Assembly (NCBI RefSeq): GCF_036669915.1
Contig: NC_089321.1
Location: 20,155,770-20,219,769 of the forward strand
DNA: 64,000 bases
Source of the DNA: Pocillopora verrucosa
Lineage: Eukaryota; Cnidaria; Anthozoa; Scleractinia; Pocilloporidae
Reading direction: 5' to 3'
The notes beneath the pieces are model-generated. The model searched no databases and was not told where the DNA came from. It worked only from the letters and a program-made list of their open reading frames with translations. This document shows positions 58,000 to 64,000 of this stretch, one piece after another (the first letter of the stretch is position 1; each line of letters starts with the position of its first letter). A program made the translations under genes and the position numbers.

Positions 58000-58494
58000 A
58001 TGTTATTTTTGCAATTTCAATTTTTTAAAACTTAATCACTTTGTCCCATTTTCTACCCTTGTACTTTTTATAATAAGCCTCTCCACTTTTGATAGGCCAA
58101 ATGTTTTTCATTCATGAATTAATATGCAAGTCTCATAGAATAATAGATAAGGTAGGGAATTCCTGAGTTGTATTTAATTGTGTTCAAATTATGTATGTGT
58201 AAATCTTATCTTTTTGGCAAGTTGATTGAGCTCAAAACTTTGAGAATCTTAATGTCAGCTTTTGTGCTACCAGCTAAAAACAACTCTTCTGACTTATTTA
58301 TAGGTGTTCCTAATACCTAAGGAAGCACCAATGTGATCAATATAACTTTGTTTAATCAAATATTCATTTTAATATTTTAAGGCACTATATAGCTTATTGT
58401 ACATGTTTTGCTTCAATTTTATCCTTGGTTCAAAATTTCTTTTCTTTTGTTTTTGGGTATTGTAATGTATGATAATGAGTTTGAAACAAAGGAA

Positions 58495-58500
58495 AATAAA
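58495..58500 (+). terminator. Possible poly(A) signal of the phosphatase gene
   Basis: AATAAA about 500 bp downstream of the stop. Other AT-rich variants occur closer, so this is only a candidate. Confidence 0.35.
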
Positions 58501-58892
58501 ATTTGAACCAAGGATGAAATTGAACCACAACATATACATCTAATTCATAAAAAAACAAAATTGAACACAAATTACCCATCATCTACCCTAGGCCTCATGA
58601 ATATTTGCCCTGGATTAATTCTGAGTTAATTATTATTTATATTAAGATGGATCTGATTTTATTTCTTATTTTTAATCATGTGACATGCTATTGTGTGTCC
58701 AAATGGAGAGCTGCTATTTGGGATTTAACATTAACATTAGTTAACATTATTCCATTTTCTTGAACCTTACAATTAAAGGGTTCTATTTTTAATTACCACT
58801 GAAAATTGTGAATTTTTATTCAGTTACTATGGAACAATTCTACAAGAAGAATTATCTTTATCTTCTTTTTTGAGCGACCACTGATGTCTCCC

Positions 58893-58937
58893 AAAAACAT
58901 CAAATAATTACTGAGTCAGTAATTATTTGATGTTTTT
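58893..58937. repeat. Perfect 45-bp palindrome (22-bp arms, 1-base centre)
   Basis: AAAAACATCAAATAATTACT then GA, a single G, and the exact reverse complement ending TGATGTTTTT. It abuts the family A element that follows at 58943. Confidence 0.95.
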
Positions 58938-58942
58938 AATCT

Positions 58943-59137
58943 GTTTCTTAACCATAAGTGACTGAGACAATTTCTCTCTGAAATCAAGCTGACAACGGAT
59001 GACAATAAAGAAAAATATAAATTTGGGGATCATCTGTTGATTCAAATTTATACCAAATTCTTAGAACTTACATCATGAAAATTGTATGGCAAACAATAAA
59101 GAGAACTACTAATGAGATATTATGAGTTAAAGGTTAA
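58943..59137. mobile_element. MITE-like element, family A, copy 5
   Basis: AAGTGACTGAGACAATTTCTC, GATGACAATAAAGAAAAATAT, ACCAAATTCTTAGAACTTACATCATG and a terminal GAGTTAAAGGTTAA match the copies at 3500 and 17822. The left end is eroded. Confidence 0.75.
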
Positions 59138-62100
59138 ATCCAAATCCAGTTGATAACCTCAGGGTAATTTTTCTTAATGTCAACTTTGTTTAAAAGCAAT
59201 CTGACTTAATCTCCCTGCTCCTATAAGTACTGAGAGGTCCTGCTGAGAAGTTTGTATATCTATTTAATAATATTCTATTTTTAGTTATTCAAGAATTAGA
59301 GAGAAAAAGGGAGACCAAATTCATATTGACATTGAAAGGGCTTTTAAGTACAACCAATATTTGCAGGAGAACAAAATTTTTTTCTTCTAGAACTTTCCTT
59401 AAGTAAAGAAATTGAGAAGGAAATTGCTGAATAATTAGGGGCAAAACATCAGGACATTGTTGTCATGTCTATCGGGATCAGTGAAAGAAAATGCTATTGG
59501 GTGGTGTTAAACTGTGGTTTTTAATTAGATCAGTGTTCATTTGTTCTGTTGTGTCTTGAATAATGATAATCTTTGAAAGAAAACAGTGAAGCGGATTTTA
59601 CTACTGTGGGAAAACAGAGCAGTATTGTTTGAATGTTTGCAAAGCTCCTGGGATACCTGTGAAGGGAAATTGTGTGTCTCTATGCTAGCAAAACACGCAC
59701 TCTGTAATAAATATAATAACATTTCGTCAGTTGTCACTTAGGTGGTTTGCTTTAGCAGGATTGGTATTTACTCTGGAAGGATGTAAGACTGTCATCTTCC
59801 TAGTATAAGTTTATAATGCTAATACCAATTAATGTGCAGCTGTGATTTTGACAGCAGAGATCATTCCATATGCCAAAAATACTTCACATTTTGTCTTTCA
59901 TTTGGCAGTGGGTTATCTTTCTTACATGAACATCTATTAAATATTTGAACAAAATGACAACAGTGACCAGCGGCTTATGAAAAATATGCAGTTGTTCTTT
60001 GAATTGTATTGTTTTGTTTTGGTTGTTTTGTGTTAAAGAAAAAAAAAAGACGGACAAATGAGATCTCACTTCGGGACTTTGAACTTCAATCCGTTATTTA
60101 ACGCCCGTTGCCTTATTGTGCGGCTAATGGCATAATACATTAAAGCCTTTGATATGGAAATTTAAGGCTGCAAGCCAAATAATGAAAGTCGAACAATTAA
60201 AAAGTTACTGCTTATGATGCAGATCGCTTCACAACGGTTAATTTCAAATTCTATATTAGTGTAAAAAGGGCGATTTCATCGATAAAACTCCAAATTTAGC
60301 TGTTATACTTGACCGTTGGTCGGATTAGAGATGTTCATGATTGCGGAAGAATTAAAATTTGTCCTCTTTTCAGAGGGAGTGTGAAAAGCTTGCCAGGGTG
60401 CGGAGAATTTTTAAGCTTGATCAATACGAGATTATTCCGTTACATCGTGTAAATTATTCCTTTGAAACTTTAGAAACTACCAATACGGATTTTAAGTTTA
60501 AATTTTCATTTAGTCTAGATTTTGAATACATGTATTTCTTTTGATGAACGGTAATTTCTGCTTTCGTAATGAGCTGGTGCAACAAGTGCTGATCAAACAA
60601 AAGTTTCTCCTGCCCTCAGACAAGTCAAAAGATCATCTGAGTACTGACAAAAATTGCTCTCAGTTTAAAAGAGTAAACGGTTGTTGTTCGGTGTGGGTGA
60701 AATCCGTGGCATCGTCGACTCGTTAAATTTCGTACAGCGCTGTTTGTAAATCACGAAGAGTTTCCTGCCATACGTTTCATGTCCCTTCGAAGGTAAGAAG
60801 TTGTATATATCGATTCTAGGATCGTTTGTGGTGGACTGATAACGTTCGCATTGCTTAATTTCTTTCATCTCCAAGCGCCCGCGACGTGTTATTTTGCAAG
60901 CTAGCGTTCAAATTTCAATGGTACAAGTAATGCAATGACAGTCCTCTTGTCTGCTGGAAATGTGTGAAGAATTTGTTGCAAGCTCGTGCTAATGAGTGGA
61001 TTAATAGCGTTTCGTCTATAAGCTAATGTCGCCAAGTTCAGTTCTAACGTCAGGGTGGTGCGAACCTTCTTCCATCGGCTTGAGGTTTCTTTGTGCGGAT
61101 TCGTAGACAACGTGATATGAATAATTATTGAAATGGTTTTCTTCAATTCTGTTCATTTTGATGATAGAGAAAATGCTATTAACGAAGATAAGAACTTAAA
61201 CTTCTCTTAATGTGTGGAAACCCATACCGATGAATATATTACGTGCTTCCTGTCGGCGCGTGGAGATAGTTTACACTGAATCGTTCAAACTCTGAATATG
61301 ATTAGATATTCCGCGCTCACGTTGTTCAGGGACAGCCGAAATGTTGCCTGAGTTGTAATTACATTACTTTTCTCAAATCTGAGGGATATTCATGGCGACC
61401 CGTCGCGTTTAATACTAAGTGAGACCGATCGCTGAATCGCAGAGAGGTTGTTTATGTTGTAAAGTGCATTTGTTGCCCTTTTAGTGGTTGTGATATTGGC
61501 TGGCAATGGCATGAAACATGCTTCTCCGTTTATTGTCGCCACGCTGAGTTTCTTTCTTTCAATTGAATCGATCAAATGTTTGCACCTAGAAGTTTGATGG
61601 TTTATTTTCCATGGCGGTCTCGCTGAAACATTTCTCGTTCGGCAAGAAGCCAAGAAAATCCAGCTTGTTTTTTTGCGGAAAACCATTTTAGTTGTTTGTT
61701 CAGAGGAAAGTTATTTCTTGCGATTTCCGCTGATTGATACTTCAGTCGTAGAATTTTCTTCGTTTGCGTTCGGAATTAATCGCCTTATTATTGTGACTCG
61801 TTATTTTTTTTTCATCTCCAATATTTGGGCGGCATATTTTCTGATGTTACTGTTTGTTTTTATATTTCATAATACATATGTTTGTACTTAAAATCTACCA
61901 TGCTAGAATTTTCTTGAATAACGTGGAGATAAAATTTTAAAAAATGAGCAACTTTTTTTGGTCAGAAGCTTTCTCACCATTGTCTAAAATTATTTGTTAA
62001 ATACAATTATTCAGCAAACCTTTTATTTAGTGGCCCTAGATGACGTTCCCGCGAAATAAATTGTTACTTATATTTTGCAGCTTTATTTTGTCTGCTAAGA

Positions 62101-63887
62101 TTAAAATTAATTGGAAGCACATACTTAAGTTCTAGAAATATCCATTCCACTCCTTGTCTGATAAAAACAGGTTATTTGAACTTTCTATCCTGATGTAGAG
62201 AACAATTTGCTATTTTGGATTCTATTTCCTTTTGCCTGTCATACTGTAGCATAGCATGTCCCTAGTAATGCAGGCAATATTTAAACACCTGAGAATGCTG
62301 ATGAAAATTGAGTAAGGTAGTTGAGACTCGCCTAGGCATGATGATTTAATGAAAATGATTTGAAATGTAAGATCAAACAGATACAGAAGCTTATAATTAC
62401 ATGCATACTTATTATGCTTGATATGCAAGAATATTAAAATTTTTTTTGAATAAACTAAATGACATTTATAAAAAATAAGTACCTGTTAGTAAAGTTGAAG
62501 GTTTCATAAGTTTTCATTGCATTAAATTATAGAAAGTTATCTTCAAATGGAATTTTAAGTTTGGTAGCCTATATGATTGTTGAATGATCTATAGAAGTTA
62601 TTCTTGAACACAACAGGAAAGCCATATTTTTTAAAAAATATCACACATTCCGAAGGTGATGGTAAAAGGTGAACAAGATTATTATTTTAAGACATAAATT
62701 TACATTACTAAATACAAGTCTTCAGATAATTATCTATATTCAGACATTTTTTTCTCTGTTCTGTAATGTTTTGACGAGGACTGAAATAACAGATTCAGTG
62801 ATATGAGGGGGATATCAGTGTCATTAAACATTATTGAGTTTTAAATTAATTTTTGAGGTGAAAATTAGTGGGCCAGTGAGCCAGTCAGATTCATTTCTAG
62901 TCAAGTGGTATGATAAAGAACACAAATGTATTGCTTTGGGAGAACTAAAATTTAATTAATTAAGCAAAGGATAGTAAGAGTAGTACTTTATTATAGAGAG
63001 GCCATGTTTTTACATGCATGGCCTATCAAGCTTATACTTATGATTATTAAAGAGCCTTTTAGATAGCAATCTGTTTTGAAGTAGACGGCATGTCTGAGAA
63101 GAAGAGTGTTGTTAATTAAATATGAATCCTGCCATCTCTCGAGTTGTCTTGTTTTTACGGAGTCCCTATTGGCATCAGAAAAGCTGTATTTTGTATTCTT
63201 GGCAAAAAATCCTCCATGGAATAATAATAGATTTTCTCAGTAAATGTAAGTTACATTTTTATCTTTAGCAACCTCAAAATTTTTTCTTTTCATCACAGTA
63301 TTTATGGAAGGTGTTTTTATGCGTAATTAATATATTTTTTACACAATGAAAAGGCAGTGAATCATAGAATACTTGTTCAATGTGCAGTTTGTAATTCATA
63401 TGAGTTTGTTAAAGTGTTTAACTGGCATCATGCTTCTAAACTTTGTTGTCACTTAAGCAGTACAGTGGCTTGCAACTTTTATAACCTTTTGACAAGGGGC
63501 TGCAGTTATTGAAGAAGAGAAATTTCAAACACCACTTGCCAATGATAGCTTGATATTTCTGCAAATAAAGATATTACAATTCAACTCCGAAGATAGCTTT
63601 TGTTTGAAAGTGTTTCATCAGATAGATCCTCTGAAAATTTAAATTGCAGTATGTAATGCATAGATTTGGTTTGGAAAGGAAATAGATGTCATTCCAGAAT
63701 GTGTAAATATTTTTAAATTGACTATGAAATCAATATTTGCATTTGGAGTGTAGTAGGAATCCTTAATTATAAAGTAAACATTATTATTATTATCATTATC
63801 ATCATTTTCATAATCATTTAACTCAAAGGTCATAAGAAGATACTAAGAAAGATGCTTAAAGTTTACATCATATTCTCAATTTTACAG
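59138..63887. other. Upstream region of the right-edge gene
   Basis: No coding exon could be supported. About 60700-61700 is less AT-rich than the surroundings and has more CG dinucleotides, which fits a promoter and 5' UTR exon for the gene at 63888, but no splice donor could be fixed. 61900-63880 is AT-rich, intron-like. A (TTA/TCA)n tract lies at 63780-63806. Confidence 0.4.
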
Positions 63888-64000
63888 ATGAGTCCTGCAA
63901 CATATGCAGTGCTGCTGTTTCTTATGGCAGCAGTGTCTGGTGTAAGAGGAATAAACAGCACAGTAAGCCAAGGTGTAGGAAACAGTAGCTTACAAACCAA
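63888..64000 (+). CDS. 5' coding end of a secreted or membrane protein (partial)
   Basis: A TTTTACAG acceptor is followed directly by ATG at 63888, and the frame stays open to the window edge (37 full codons). The start MSPATYAVLLFLMAAVSGVRG is a typical signal peptide with a small-residue cleavage region, and the mature part begins with two N-glycosylation sequons (NST, NSS). The rest lies beyond the right edge, so the family cannot be told. Confidence 0.6.
   Translation, partial: MSPATYAVLLFLMAAVSGVRGINSTVSQGVGNSSLQT

Overview
The window looks like nuclear DNA of an anthozoan cnidarian, most likely a stony coral. The evidence is intron-rich animal genes with GT-AG splice sites, AT-rich introns full of short inverted-repeat elements, a tRNA-type SINE, Penelope-like remnants, and secreted PAN/EGF/lectin genes of a kind common in corals. 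All gene models were built by eye from reading frame, splice signals and remembered family sequences; no search was run.

Layout. 1-6.6 kb: the 5' part of RIF1 (minus strand, ten exons, about 306 residues), running off the left edge past a minisatellite. 10.5-15.4 kb: a MARCHF1/8-like membrane RING-CH ubiquitin ligase (minus). 19.3-32.2 kb: a complete LRRFIP1/LRRFIP2-type coiled-coil gene (plus, 14 coding exons, 404 aa). 35.1-37.4 kb: a secreted PAN-EGF-C-type lectin (minus, four exons, 279 aa). 40.0-45.8 kb: a DNA transposon of about 5.7 kb with matching ends and a broken two-exon transposase-like gene. 46.4-47.4 kb: an intronless 322-aa gene not recognised. 51.1-53.0 kb: a secreted PAN-EGF-fibrinogen-like protein (minus, two exons, 393 aa). 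57.3-58.0 kb: the main exon of a PHOSPHO1/PHOSPHO2-type HAD phosphatase (plus). 63.9 kb to the right edge: the first coding exon of a secreted or membrane protein (plus).

The genes do not form an operon or one pathway. RIF1 acts in replication timing and DNA-break repair, MARCHF1/8 in turnover of membrane proteins, LRRFIP in actin, Wnt and innate nucleic-acid signalling, and PHOSPHO in phosphate-ester hydrolysis. The two PAN-EGF secreted genes lie 14 kb apart on the same strand with different C-terminal recognition domains and are the best candidates for a shared origin.

Repeats make up much of the rest: at least six copies of a roughly 200-bp element with TTAACCCTTT-type ends, one starting 6 bp inside a RIF1 intron; several other MITE-like elements; two 95-bp Penelope-like tails resembling a decayed hammerhead region; a Penelope endonuclease fragment between 58-bp inverted arms; a roughly 750-bp repeat present twice in introns; and two nearly perfect palindromes with one-base centres. 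No convincing tRNA, rRNA or CRISPR was seen. Nothing here is clearly a new biological system; the best leads are the transposon, the unrecognised intronless gene and the two secreted lectin-like genes.
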